Positions 1 to 10,074 of a stretch of 64,000 nucleotides of DNA are shown here, piece after piece (position 1 is the first letter of the stretch; every line of letters begins with the position of its first letter). The translations under genes were made by a program, and so were the position numbers. The DNA comes from Anolis sagrei (lineage: Eukaryota > Chordata > Lepidosauria > Squamata > Anolidae), in assembly GCF_037176765.1 (NCBI RefSeq), contig NC_090034.1, positions 96,572,500 through 96,636,499 on the forward strand. The letters run 5' to 3'. The notes under the pieces were generated by a model. The model was not told the DNA's origin and made no database searches. It worked only from the letters and a program-made list of their open reading frames with translations.

Positions 1-62
1 TTCCCCTATGCGGTCAGTGGTTCCCTTGATGTATGGGGACCTACTTCTGAGGAAGCTTGCCA

Positions 63-1258
63 TGTTGTTGTTCATTCGTTCAGTCGTCTCCGACTCTTCG
101 TGACCTCATGGACCAGCCCACGCCAGAGCTCCCTGTCGGCCGTCACCACCCCCAGCTCCTTCAAGGTCAGTCCAGTCACTTCAAGGATGCCATCCATCCA
201 TCTTGCCCTTGGTCGGCCCCTCCTCCTTTTGCCTTCCACTTTCCCCAGCATAATTGTCTTCTCTAGGCTTTGCTGTCTCCTCATGATGTGGCCAAAGTAC
301 TTCAACTTTGTCTCTAGTATCCTTCCCTCCAATGAGCAGCCGGGCTTTATTTCCTGGAGGATGGACTGGTTGGATCTTCTCGCAGTCCAAGGCACTCTCA
401 GAACTTTCCTCCAACACCACAGCTCAAAAGCATCGATCTTCCTTCGCTCAGCCTTCCCCTAAGGTCCAGCTCTCACATCCGTAGGTTACTACAGGGAATA
501 CCATGGCTTTGACTAGGCGGATCTTTGTTGCCAGTCTGATGTCTCTACTCTTTACTATTTTATTGAGACTGGACATTGCTCTCCTCCCAAGAAGGAAGCG
601 TCTTCTGATTTCCTGTACATAGTCTGCATCTGCCGTAATCTTTGCACCTAAAAATACAAAGTCTGTCACGGCCTCCACATTTTCTCCCTCTATTTTCCAG
701 TTGTCAATCATTCTTGTTGCCATAATCTTGGTTTTTTTGATGTTTAGCTGCAACCCAGCTTTTGCGCTTTCTTCTTTCACCTTGATTAGAAGGCTCCTCA
801 GCTCCTCCTCGCTTTCGGCCATCAGAGTGGTGTCATCTGCATATCTGAGGTTGTTAATGTTTCTTCCAGCAATTTTCACCCCAGCTTTGCATTCATCCAG
901 CCCCGCACATCGCATGATGTGTTCTGCATACAAGTTAAAAAGGTTGGGTGAGAGTATGCAGCCTTGCCGTACGCCTTTCCCAATCTTGAACCAGTCTGTT
1001 GTTCCGTGGTCAGTTCTGACTGTTGCTACTTGGTCCTTGTACAGATTCCTCAGGAGAGAGGGAAGGGGGCTTAGGATGCCCATCCCACCAAGAACTTGCC
1101 ACAATTTATTATGATCCACACAGTCAAAGGCTTTAGAATAGTCAATGAAGCAGAAGTAGATGTTTTTCTGAAACTCCCTGCCTTTCTCCATTATCCAGCG
1201 GATATTGGCAATCTGGTCTCTCGTTCCTCTGCCTTTTCTAAACCCAGCTTGAACATCT
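63..1258 (-). mobile_element. RTE-BovB LINE, 5'-truncated copy A
   Basis: The complement encodes the C-terminal half of a BovB reverse transcriptase: the catalytic LRYADDTTLMAESEEEL block, FLGAKITADAD, YGCESWTLG and the terminal KYFGHIMRR and GRPRARWMDGI motifs. The element's 3' end lies at about 63, where a GTTGTTGTTCATTCGTTCAG terminus typical of the family is seen. The coding sequence is broken by a one-base length change near 460, where the copy at 45000-45672 has one C fewer, so this copy is dead. The endonuclease domain is missing. Confidence 0.9.
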
Positions 1259-1260
1259 TG

Positions 1261-1341
1261 CCATAGATGCAGGCAAAAGGTTAGGAGGGAATGCCTCTAG
1301 AACATGGCCATATAGCCCGAAAAAACCTACAACAACCCACT
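1261..1341 (+). mobile_element. Penelope-like terminal fragment (decayed)
   Basis: This is a partial copy of the repeat that recurs at 2568, 10408, 21147, 40147, 49525 and 53940. It starts inside the hammerhead-like segment (CATAGATGCAGGC) and continues to CCGAAAAAACCTACAACAAC. It abuts the 5' end of the BovB copy. Confidence 0.6.
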
Positions 1342-2030
1342 GGAAGAACAGTTTGTCCCACTGAGGCCGGCTTCGTTTTCTAGGGATAGCTTTTTAGGAC
1401 TGAGTTTAAAATGAGCATCTTACTTATCTAGGGAGGCAGACGTGGTTCTTACCATTTCTTGTGCATCCAGAATATGAAACTTTAATATCTGTCTGAATCA
1501 ACACTCAAATAATTCTGCCCCGTCTTGGTTCTCCATGAAGTATGGAGAACCAAGACTCCACTTCTGACTTGGGAATAGCAAGGAGTGATATTCTCTGCGC
1601 AGTGCGAGGAATGAAGGAAGGATGTGCTCTGAGCTGGCGGCAGAGGGACGTCCGGCCAGGAGCACCAGGGGCTCATCCGGACCCAGAATTAGCAACAGGA
1701 TGCTGGAGAGCAGAGGGTGGGGTCAGGCAAAGCCTTAAAGTGTGGCAAAGGTGTGTATGTGTGTGGGTGGTGGCGGCTTTGACCTGTTTCTTGCTCCAAG
1801 GGTTCTCCCCAGGGTTGGGAAAATGAGGCTGGTATGGGATTTCTCAGATCCGGACCCCATGGTTCTGACCTCCTGTTTATATGTCCAGGAGACATAGGCA
1901 GGTTTTATCTCCCATAGCAAGATGCTTAAGCTGAGCCTGGAACATTTTGAGGAATGTCAGTGTCTCTGGGGATGTGCAGAGTGTTTTCATCACCAGATAA
2001 TTGCTAGTCTATGATGTAACTGTTCATTGA
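1342..2030. other. No gene or recognised repeat
   Basis: Short open frames exist on both strands, but none resembles a known protein and none has a convincing splice context. There is an 18-bp inverted repeat around 1530-1556 (GTCTTGGTTCTCCAT and its complement). Nothing else stands out. Confidence 0.4.
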
Positions 2031-2035
2031 GATCA

Positions 2036-2325
2036 TAAAATCATAGAATCAAAGAGTTGGAAGAGACCTCATGGGCCATCCAGTCCAACCCCCTGCCAAG
2101 AAGCAGGAATATTGCATTCAAAGCACCCCTGACAGATGGCCACCCAGCCTCTGTTTAAAAGCATCCAAAGAAGGAGCCTCCACCACACTCCGGGGCAGAG
2201 AGTTCCACTGCTAAACAGCTCTCACAGTCAGGAAGTTCTTCCTCATGTTCAGATGGAATCTCCTTTCCTGTAGTTTGAAGCCATTGTTCCACGTCCTAGT
2301 CTCCAGGGCAGCAGAAAACATGTAA
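2036..2325 (-). mobile_element. CR1 LINE 3' end
   Basis: The segment has the CR1 3' signature in reverse: ATCATAGAATC at the terminus, then the GGAAGAGACCTCATGGGCCAT block, then sequence encoding the C-terminal NSLP and LEAF-type motifs. It is strongly similar to 5300-5825 and, in the other orientation, to 8266-8522. Confidence 0.85.
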
Positions 2326-2326
2326 T

Positions 2327-2445
2327 AATAAGACAGTAAAATAATAAATAACTTTGACTCAAGTATAAGCCGAAAGGTGCTTTTCAGCCTTAAAAGAGGG
2401 CTGAAAAACTCAGCTTATACTCAAATATATACAGTATATACATAA
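2327..2445. repeat. Right-end relic of the CGAGTATAAG TIR element
   Basis: It carries the same AATAATAAATAACTTTGACT and GCTTATACTC blocks as the right ends of the elements at 13797-14500 and 23399-24443. The left end and interior are missing. Confidence 0.6.
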
Positions 2446-2499
2446 CAAACATAACAGTATAGGAGGCTTGTAAGAAGGGTGCTATTTCCAACACACATA

Positions 2500-2566
2500 G
2501 TAGTAAGCCATGGCAGTTAAAGTGTGGTCAAACTGGATTAATTCTACAATATGGATGCAGTCTTAG
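2500..2566. repeat. Half of a palindromic MITE
   Basis: The blocks GCCATGGCAGTTAAAGT and GGATTAATTCTACA match one arm of the foldback repeats at 20496-20692 and 47402-47590. Only one arm is present. Confidence 0.5.
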
Positions 2567-2567
2567 T

Positions 2568-2735
2568 TGTATTGTCGAAGGCTTTCATGGCTGGAATCAC
2601 TAGGTTGTTGTGAGTTTTCCAGGCTGTATAGCCATGTTTCAGAAGCATTCTCTCCTGACGTTTCGCCTGCACCTATAGCAGGCATCCTCAGAGGTTGTGA
2701 GGTCTCAAGATTCATCTAGTCCAGTTTTTCAACAC
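2568..2735 (-). mobile_element. Penelope-like terminal repeat
   Basis: It starts with TATTGTCGAAGGCTTTCATG, passes through GTTTTCCAGGCTGTATAGCC and GCATTCTCTCCTGACGTTTC, and ends past CATCCTCAGAGG. The strand given is the one on which the embedded hammerhead-like core reads in the sense direction. Assignment to Penelope-like elements rests on that core and on the family's known use of hammerheads in its terminal repeats. No reverse transcriptase or GIY-YIG domain is present here. Confidence 0.6.
2657..2691 (-). ncRNA. Hammerhead-ribozyme-like core
   Basis: On the complement the order is CTGAGGA, a stem GCCTGC paired with GCAGGC over a 7-nt loop, then GAAA, C and GTC. This matches the conserved CUGANGA, helix II, GAAA and NUH elements of a hammerhead. 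Flanking CCT and AGG can start stem I. Stem III is only about two pairs (AC with GU). One extra U sits between A9 and helix II. Self-cleavage is an inference. Confidence 0.6.
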
Positions 2736-2912
2736 ACATAGCTATTTGTGAGTTTTCCGGGCTGTATGGCCATGTTTCAGAAGCATTCTCTCCTGACGTT
2801 TCGCCTGCATCTATAGCAGGCATCCTCAGAGGATGCCTGCCATAGATGCAGGCGAAACGTCAGGAGAGAATGCTTCTGAAACATGGCCATAGAGCCCGGA
2901 AGACTCACAACC
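2736..2912. repeat. Head-to-head palindrome of Penelope-like repeat
   Basis: The left arm reads from GAGTTTTCCGGGCTGTATGG to the TCCTCAGAGG centre near 2828. The right arm is its reverse complement and ends in AGCCCGGAAGACTCACAACC. The arms are about 83 bp with very few differences and almost no spacer, so the RNA or single strand could form one long hairpin. Confidence 0.8.
2795..2829 (-). ncRNA. Hammerhead-ribozyme-like core in left arm of palindrome
   Basis: It has the same CTGAGGA, 6-bp helix II, GAAAC and GTC order as the core at 2657-2691. The mirrored right arm lacks the CTGA box because the palindrome centre cuts through it, so only one core of the pair looks complete. Confidence 0.5.
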
Positions 2913-3859
2913 ACCCTTAGCTAGCTCCCAATGCTTCATTTATGCATATCCTGGCTATCCCAACGACCCATACCTTTTCCCCTTCCCCTGCTTTGCTTAT
3001 TGCAGCCTCCCAGCCTCTTTTTCTCTCCTCCTGGCTTTGCTTCTACCCTTTTGCTACTGTTTTTTCCTCCCAAAACTCCACCCTGGCTCTCCTCCCTTTT
3101 GTTCTTGAAATGCGCAGAAAAACACTTGGAGGAAATGCATTCCAAGAAGGCGCTTCCTTCCATTCGAGAGGAAAAAAAAGGAGTAACAGGCAAACCCATA
3201 TCCTTCCCTTCTCATAGATGGAGGGGAGCTGATCTTTCAGCAAGACGCATGGGATTTGGAAAAAGGGAGACTAGAGAATGGCATGGCTCTTTTTTGGTCT
3301 GGTCAGAACTTTCCTGAGTTTGCACATTTTTCTTTTGGCCTATATGACTGGGAGAAAGGGAAACTGACAGATTTCTTCCATCCCTCCTGCTTTGACCACC
3401 TCACCGCTGAATTATTATGATGCCATTAACTCTTTACTCAGCCAAAACCGCCCCCATCATTTCGTTTCCTTGCGCTTTTTTCTCCCTCTGAGTTGCATCC
3501 TGCCTGTATTGAATTCAGCTAATCCCACCCAGAGTGTGTCAGCAAATGTGGTGGTGTTGGTACTAAATCCAGGCATAACGATGGCTGGGGAAGCAAATGG
3601 GATTCGGCCAAAGCTTGGGAATGTTTCTTTTTTGGAGTGCAAATGCCAGATTCCGTCACTGAAAGCTGCCCATATCCCGAGTCAAGGACTTGGCGTCTTT
3701 CCTTTGACTGGCGGCCAAGATTATCCAGGCTGTATCTCTCAGATGTCAAACTTCTTCTTGTCCTACTTCAAGGGAGGACAAAACGTGGTCTGGTGGCTGT
3801 TATTTTGTGGTCCACAAGGTCTTCAAGGGACCTGAAATCCTCAAAGAATACATATAGGG
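2913..3859. other. No gene recognised; mostly unique sequence
   Basis: The stretch is pyrimidine-rich from 2930 to 3110. It has open frames of up to 147 codons on the + strand with no recognisable protein motif. No familiar transposable element was seen. It could hold regulatory sequence, but nothing shows this directly. Confidence 0.4.
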
Positions 3860-5214
3860 CAGTGTTTCTCAACCTGGGGGTCGGGACACCCGAGAGGTCA
3901 CGAGGGGGTTTCAGAGGGGTCACCAAAGACCATAACAAAACACATATTTCTCATTGTCTTAGGAACCCCTTTGGCAGAGGAAGCTGAAGACCAACGATGG
4001 TATTGAATCAAACTTGGGATTTGTGGTTGCTGGGATTTATAGTTCACCTACAATCAAAGAGCTTTCTGAACTCCAACAATGATGGAATTGGACCACACTT
4101 GGCACACAGAACTCCCATGACCAACAGAAAATATTGGGTTTGGTGGGCATTGACTTTGAGTTTGGGAGTTGTAGTTCACCTACATTCAGAGAGTACTGTG
4201 GACTTGAATAATAGCTCTGGCACAAACTTGGCACAGATACTCAATATGCCCAAATGTGAACGCTGGTGGAGTTTGGGGAAAATAGACCTTGACATTTGAG
4301 AGTTGTGGTTGCTGGGATTTATAGTTTACCTACAATCAAAGTGCTTTCTGAACTCCACCAATGATGGAATTGGACCAAACTTGGCACACAGAACTCCCAG
4401 AAAATACTGGAAGGGTTTGGTGAGCATGGACCTTGAGTTTGGGAGTTGTAGTTCACCTACGTTCAGAGAGCACTGTGGACTTGACAACAATGGAACTAAA
4501 TCAAACTTGACGCACAGAACTCCCATTTCCAACAGAAAATACTGGAAGGGTTTGATAGGCATTGACCTTGAGTTTGGGAGTTGTAGTTTGCCTACATCCA
4601 GAGAGCACTGTGGACTCAAACAATGATGGATCTAGACCAAACTTGTCACAAATACTCAATATGCCCAAATGTAAACATTGGTGGAGTTTGGGGAAAATAG
4701 ACTTGACATTTGGGAGTTGTAGTTGCTGGGATGTATAGTTCACCTACAATCAAAGAGCATTCTGAACTCCACCAACAATGGAACTAAATCAAACTTGACG
4801 CACAGAACTCCCATGACCAACAGAAAATACTGGAAGGGTTTGATAGGCATTGACCTTAGTTTTGGAGTTGTAGTTCGCCTTCATCCAGAGAGCATTGTGG
4901 ACTCAAACAATGATGGATCTGGACCAAACTTGTCACAAATACTCAATATGCCCAAATGTGAACATGGGTGGAGTTTGGGGAAAATAGACCTTGACATTTG
5001 GGGGTTGTAGTTGCTGGGATGTATAGTTCATCCACACTCAAAGAACATTCTGACACCCCCCCCCCCCATGCCAGAATTGGGCCAAACTTTTCACACAGGA
5101 CCCCCGTGACCAACAGAAAATACTGTGTTTTCTGATGGTCTTTGGCAACCCCTCTGACACCCCTTCAAAACCTCCCCCCTCCTGGGGTCCTGACCCCCAC
5201 ATTGAGAAACACTG
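3860..5214. mobile_element. SPIN-like non-autonomous hAT element, internally amplified
   Basis: The left terminus is CAGTGTTTCTCAACCTGGGG and the right terminus ends in ATTGAGAAACACTG, so the ends are inverted repeats. Close to the left end is AACACATATTTCTCATTG followed by TCTTAGGAACC, which resembles the SPIN consensus as I remember it. The interior (about 3990-5090) repeats a block of 200-300 bp several times. Each block contains GGGAGTTGTAGTTCACCTAC and CCAACAGAAAATACTGGAAG. The flanking 8-mers do not match, so the ends may have been shuffled. Confidence 0.65.
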
Positions 5215-5299
5215 ATCTACACTGTAGAACTATACGCGTTGACTACACTTGAACTGCCATGGCTCAGTGCTATAGAGTCTTGATAGTTTCGTATGGACC

Positions 5300-5825
5300 T
5301 AGAATCATAAGTTGGAAGATTGGCCATCCAGTCCAACCCCCTACCAAACAGCAGGCAAATTGCATTCAAAGCCCCCCCCCCCCCCCAACAGATGGCCATC
5401 CAGCCTCTGTTTAAAAGCTTCCAAAGAAGGAGCCTCCACCACACTCCAGGGCAGAGAGTTCCACTGCTGAACAGCTCTCACATTCAGGAAGATCTTCCTC
5501 ATGTTCAGGTGGAGTCTCCTTTCTTGTTGTTTGAAGCCATTGTTCCGCATCCTAGTCTCCAGGGCAGCAGAAAACAAGCTTGCTCCCTCCTCCTTATGAC
5601 TTCCTCTTACATATTTATACATGGCTATCATGCCTCCTCTCAGCCTTCTCTTCTTCAGGCGAAACATGCCGAGCTCTTTAAGCCGCTCCTCATAGAGCTT
5701 GTTCTCCAGACCCATGATCATTTTAGTCGCCCTCCTCTGGACACATTCCAGCTTGTCAACATCTCCCTTCAATTGTGGTGCCCATAATTGGACACAGTAT
5801 TCCAGCTGTGGTCTAACCAAGGCAG
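5300..5825 (-). mobile_element. CR1 LINE 3' part (outer element)
   Basis: The complement encodes a CR1 reverse-transcriptase C-terminus: MVRPQLEYCVQLWAP, LECVQRRATKMI, ERLKELGMFRLKKRRLRGG and VRAVQQWNSLPWSVVEAPS. A run of about 14 C near 5372 breaks the end of the frame. The element continues at 6244 beyond an inserted L2 end. Confidence 0.9.
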
Positions 5826-5831
5826 AATAGA

Positions 5832-6243
5832 GGGGTATTTATTTATTTCAAATATTTGTACCCCGCCCTTCTCTACCCCCGAAGGGGGACTCAGGGCGGC
5901 TTACAGCTGGCAACAATTAGATGCCTCATATATACAAAAGATAAAACAACAGTTACATAATAAGTAAACAATAAATTAGATTTATAAACCATTTAAAATA
6001 GTATAAATACTCCGAGTTCAATAATCAACAACTTAATCCAAAGCCAGTCCACAGTCCGTTTTCCATTGCATTGTCATCATTTTTATTGTCAACCTGCTAT
6101 CCGAATGCCTGATCCCATAGCCAGATCTTCAACTTTTTCCTAAAGGAAAGGAGGGAAGCAGCTGACCTAATTTCGCTGGGGAGCAAGTTCCATAGGCGAG
6201 GAGCCACCACCGAGAAGGCCCTGTCCCTCGTCCCTGCCAAGCG
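5832..6243 (-). mobile_element. L2-type LINE 3' end inserted in CR1
   Basis: It begins with the reversed tail (ATTTATTTATTTCAAATAT and CCCCGCCCTTCTC) and then encodes DRAFSVVAPRLWNLLPSEIR on the complement. This is the C-terminal block seen in the L2-type copies at 6745-8712 and 55005-56045. It splits the CR1 sequence on either side. Confidence 0.75.
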
Positions 6244-6690
6244 CATTTGCATGGCATCCCTAGATCTAGACACTAGATTCCTATTGATGCAGGCCAAAAT
6301 CCCATTGGCTCTTTTTGCTGCTGCATGACATTGTTGGCTCATGTTTAACTTGTTGTTCATGAGGAACCCAAGATCTTTTTCACACGTACTGCTCTCGAGC
6401 CAGGCATGGTCCCCCATTTTGGGTTTTAGCATTTCATTTTTTCTGCCTAAGTGGAGTATCTTGCATTTGTTACTGCTGAACTTCATTTTGTTAGTTATGG
6501 CCATTCATCTCTCTAATCTGTTAAGATTGTTTTGAATTCTGCTTCTGTCTTCTGGAGTATTGGGTCTCCTTCCCAAGTTGTTATCCGCAAACTTGATGAT
6601 CCTGCCTTCTAACCCTTCATCTAAGTAATTAATAAAGATGTTGAAGAGGTCGGGCCCAGGATGGAACCTTGTTTATGGCACTCCACTCAA
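6244..6690 (-). mobile_element. CR1 LINE, continuation upstream of the L2 insertion
   Basis: The complement encodes MKFSSNKCKILHLGRKNE, EKDLGFLMNNKLNMSQQC and AKRANGILACINRN, all standard CR1 reverse-transcriptase motifs. It is collinear with 5300-5825 once the L2 tail is removed. Confidence 0.85.
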
Positions 6691-6744
6691 AACTTCTCTG
6701 CCAAAGAGTGCTAGTGCCTCATCAGAGTCTCACAGCATTGAGCC

Positions 6745-7259
6745 ACAGCACTTCAAGTAGAATCAAAATGCATTACTCCAGACAGGACAGAGACAGAGGT
6801 CCTCCTGGTCAATCGAAAGGCTGAACAGGGCATAGGGTTACAGCCTGTGTTGGATGGGGTTATACTCCCCCTGAAGACGCAGGTTCGCAGCTTGGGAGTG
6901 ATCCTGGATTCATCACTGAGCCTGGAACCCCAGATCTCGGCGGTGGCCAGAGGAGCTTTTGCACAACTAAGACTTGTGCGCCAACTGCGCCCGTACCTTG
7001 GGAAATCTGACTTGGCCACGGTGGTCCACGCTCTAGTTACATCCTGAATAGATTACTGTAACGTGCTCTACGTGGGTCTGCCTTTGAAGATGGTTCGGAA
7101 ACTTCAGCTAATCCAACGGTCGGCAGCCAGACTACTAACTGGGGTGACATGCAGGGAACATACCACCCCCCCCCCCCCCCGTTGTGCCAGCTCCACTGGC
7201 TGCTGGTCCACCTTCGAGCCCAATTCGAAGTGCTGGTTCTGACCTATAAAGCTCTATAC
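6745..7259 (+). mobile_element. L2-type LINE, segment 1 of 3
   Basis: It encodes QPVLDGVILPLKTQVRSLG, VILDSSLSLEPQISAV, QLRPYLGKSDLATVVHALV and a DYCNVLYVGLPLK block, typical of L2 and related Jockey-superfamily reverse transcriptases. A stop follows HALVTS, and a poly-C run at 7169-7182 breaks the frame. The last 8 bases (CTCTATAC) are the target-site duplication of the next element. Confidence 0.85.
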
Positions 7260-7987
7260 CAGTGGTTCCCAACCTGGGAGTCGGGACCCCGAGGGTGGTC
7301 GTGAGGGGGTGTCAGAGGGATCTCCAAACACCATCAGAAAGCACAGTATTTTCTGTTGGTCATGGGGGTTCTGTGTGGGAAGTCTGACCCAATTCTATCA
7401 TTGGTGGGGTTCAGAATATTCTTTGAACTATACATCCCTGAAACTACAACTCCCAAATGTCAAGGTCTATTTCCCCCAAACTCTACTAGTGTTCACATTT
7501 GGGCATATTAAGTATTTGACCCAAGTTTGGTCCAGATCCATCAATGCTTGAGTCCACAGTGCTATCTGGATGTAGGTGAACTACAACTCCAAAACTCAAG
7601 GTCAATGTCCATCAAACCCAGTATTTTCTGTTGGTCATGGGAGTTATGTGTGCCAAGTTTGGTTCAATTCCATAATTGGTGGAGTTCAGAATGCTCTTTG
7701 ATTGTAGGTGAACTATAAAACCCAGCAACTACAACTCCCAAATGACAAAACCAATCCCCCCCCCCAACCCCACCAGTATTCAAATTTGGGCATATCGGGT
7801 ATTTGTGTCAAATTTGGTCCAGTGAATGAAAATATATCCTGCATATCAGATATTCATATGACGATACATAACAGTTGCAAAATTACAGTTATGAAGTAGC
7901 AATGGAAATAATTTTATGGTTGGGGGTCACCACAACATGAGGAACTTTATTAAGGGGTCGTGGCATCAGGAAGGTTGAGAAACACTG
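7260..7987. mobile_element. SPIN-like non-autonomous hAT inserted in L2
   Basis: The ends are CAGTGGTTCCCAACCTGGGA and AGGTTGAGAAACACTG, an inverted pair. It is flanked by an 8-bp duplication, CTCTATAC on the left and CTCTATAT on the right (7 of 8 identical), as expected of hAT elements. The right third has the ATTTTATGGTTGGGGGTCAC and TAAGGGGTCGTGGCAT blocks. There is no transposase. Confidence 0.8.
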
Positions 7988-8265
7988 CTCTATATGGTTC
8001 TGGCCCAGCTTACTTGTCCGAACGCATCCACCCCTATGTCCCACCTTGAAACCTAAGATCATCCGGGGAGGCCCTGCTCTCGCTCCCGTCAACAGCACAA
8101 ATGCGCCTGGCGGGGACGAGAGACAGGGCCTTCTCAGCGGTGGCTCCCCGCCTATGGAACACACTCCCAACTGAGGTAAGATCGGCCACTTTCCTCCTAG
8201 CTTTTCGAAAGAAACTAAAGGCATGGTTCTGGGACCAGAATTTTGGACAATAGATGCAAGCAGCA
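7988..8265 (+). mobile_element. L2-type LINE, segment 2 of 3
   Basis: It resumes the L2 frame with GLYGSGPAYLSERIHPY-like sequence, then ARTRDRAFSAVAPRLWN-like sequence and the FRKKLKAWFWDQ end. It is collinear with the copy at 55005-56045. Confidence 0.75.
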
Positions 8266-8522
8266 CTTTAAGGGAATGTGACTGGAACAACGATATGGCT
8301 GAAAGGAGATTCCATCTGAACATTAGGAAGAACTTCCTGACTGTGAGAGCTGTTCAGCAGTGGAACTCTCTGCCCCGGAGTGTGGTGGAGGTTCTTTCTA
8401 ACAGAGGCTGGATGGCCATCTGTTAGGGGTGCTTTGAATGCAATATTCCTGCTTCTTTGTAGGGGATAGGACTGGCTAGCCCATGAGGTCTCTTCCAACT
8501 CTATGATTCTATGATTCTATGA
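8266..8522 (+). mobile_element. CR1 LINE 3' end inserted in L2
   Basis: It encodes RFHLNIRKNFLTVRAVQQWN and ends in repeated ATGATTCT units, the 8-bp terminal repeat typical of CR1. It interrupts the L2 element just before its tail. Confidence 0.85.
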
Positions 8523-8712
8523 TGAGACTGTTTTACTGTTTTAATCATGGCTTATGCATTGTTAATTATGCTTTTATGTTTAATTGTGTTTTTAATTACT
8601 GCAATTTGTTATGTAATGGCTTTGGAATGAGGCCCATTGTAAGCCGTCCTGAGTCCCCCTTTGGGAGTTGAGAAGGACGGGATAGAAATGCGAGAAATAA
8701 TAATAAATAATA
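8523..8712 (+). mobile_element. L2-type LINE tail, segment 3 of 3
   Basis: It ends with AAGCCGTCCTGAGTCCCCCT and AATAATAATAAATAATA, the same GCCGTCCTGAGTC tail as the L2 copy at 55975-56045 and as several tRNA-derived SINEs here. Confidence 0.7.
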
Positions 8713-9320
8713 CTTCTACAGTGTATCAGAAGAGGTCAGACTGAATTCAACTAAGACTGGAATCCTGCTCAGGGACAGGAATGACAATGGACGGACTAAC
8801 AAGGCTGTAAACACAATGGATGGAACAAACGCAGGGTCAGGGGTTGGGGACAGCGTACATTCCCTGATCTGGCTTTGATCCTTATCACACTACGCTGCTT
8901 TAGTGCTGTACTGTCAGTCCTGTTCAGCATTATAGCATTCCGAGATCCATAGGTGCCAGCAGGTGACATTTCTGCAAGGGAGGCCTTTTCTGTCCTTTTC
9001 CTCCCCACCCCATCCAAGCAAACTCTGATTATGAAAGACAGCGGAGAGAGATCCGCTCCCACTCGCAAAGCAAGACAATAAATGTCTTGTTCAGATCTCC
9101 CCTCCTCCCTTTGCCTGCTCAGCGTCACCAGCAAGATGTCCCTTGCTGCAAGAAAAGGGGAGAATGCCAGGCATTCTGTAGGCTCAGCAAATGGGGTGGC
9201 GGTGGCAGAGGTGTGGGGCGGAACACAACCAAGGCATGGATTTGCAAGAACTGGGGATGGAGGGCTCAGGCAAAGGGTTCAGCCCCACCACACATACTGT
9301 TGAGAGTCAAGCCAAGAACA
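8713..9320. other. No gene recognised
   Basis: This is mostly unique sequence with short open frames on both strands and no recognisable motif. The first 40 bases resemble an arm of the palindromic MITE family. Confidence 0.35.
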
Positions 9321-9324
9321 TCAT

Positions 9325-9425
9325 GTCCACTCTGCGTTCACTTTAATTTTGGAAGCTAAGCAGGGCCAGGTCTGGTTAATACTTGGAGGGGGTACTATTG
9401 GGCAAGACGGGAATGGAAAACTATG
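9325..9425 (+). mobile_element. 5S rRNA-derived SINE fragment
   Basis: GGAAGCTAAGCAGGGCCAGG followed by TCTGGTTAATACTTGGAGGG reproduces the A-box and intermediate-element region of 5S rRNA. It is followed by GGGAATGGAAAACTATGAAG instead of the 5S 3' half. It is a SINE3-type remnant, not a 5S gene. Confidence 0.65.
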
Positions 9426-9608
9426 AAGTCTAGGGGGAGGGGGGCACATAAACCTCCCAGGAGATCCCGAAGGGTCAAACCATGTTATCACAAAAAGACT
9501 TGTTTTTGCCCCCAAATGCCCTCTTGGGCAAGGCATCTTAAACTTTTCCACTCACAACCCTTGTCATCCTATAGGTCCATATAAATATCAAATATTTATG
9601 ATGACAGG

Positions 9609-9939
9609 TGGAGCCCCCGGTGGCGCAGTGGGTTAAAGCACTGAGCTGCTGAGCTTGTTGATCGAAAGGTCGCAGGTTCGATTCCGGGGAGCGGCGTGAG
9701 CTTCCGCTGTCAGCCCTAGCTTCTGCCAACCTAGCAGTTCGAAAACATGCAAATGTGAGTAGATCAATAGGTACTGCTCCGGCGGGAAGGTAACAGCGCT
9801 CCATGCAGTCATGCCGGCCACATGACCTTGGAGGTGTCTACGGACAACGCTGGCTCTTCGGCTTAGAAATGGAGATGAGCACCACACCCCAGAGTCAGAC
9901 ATGACTGGACTTAATGTCGGGACTACCTTTACCTTTACC
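9609..9939 (+). mobile_element. Sauria-type SINE, full length with TSD
   Basis: It starts GGAGCCCCCGGTGGCGCAG, has tRNA-like A and B boxes (GGTCGCAGGTTCGATTCCGG), a central block (CATGCAAATGTGAGTAGATC) and a BovB-like tail (CAGAGTCAGACATGACTGGA) ending in ACCTTTACCTTTACC. Perfect 12-bp duplications TATGATGACAGG flank it at 9597-9608 and 9940-9951, so the insertion is fairly recent. The tail suggests mobilisation by BovB machinery, which is an inference. Confidence 0.9.
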
Positions 9940-9967
9940 TATGATGACAGGAGAGGTGGGTAAGAAA

Positions 9968-10050
9968 ATACTTCTCCTTCTCCTTCTCCTTCTCCTTCTC
10001 CTTCTCCTTCTCCTTCTCCTTCTCCTTCTCCTTCTTCTTCTTCTTCTTCG
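9968..10050. repeat. (CTTCTC)n polypyrimidine microsatellite
   Basis: About twelve CTTCTC units are followed by several CTT units. One strand is all pyrimidine and the tract has mirror symmetry. It adjoins the end of the R4-like fragment. Confidence 0.95.
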
Positions 10051-10074
10051 AAACACAACAAGATGAGTCCACAG

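Noticed and set aside
5341-5820. 159-codon open frame as a host gene
   Set aside because: It is the CR1 reverse-transcriptase C-terminus, with near copies at 2036 and 8266.
9609-9700. tRNA gene by A and B boxes
   Set aside because: The boxes belong to the Sauria SINE head; no cloverleaf with a proper anticodon arm, and the sequence continues into the SINE body. The same holds for all SINE heads here.
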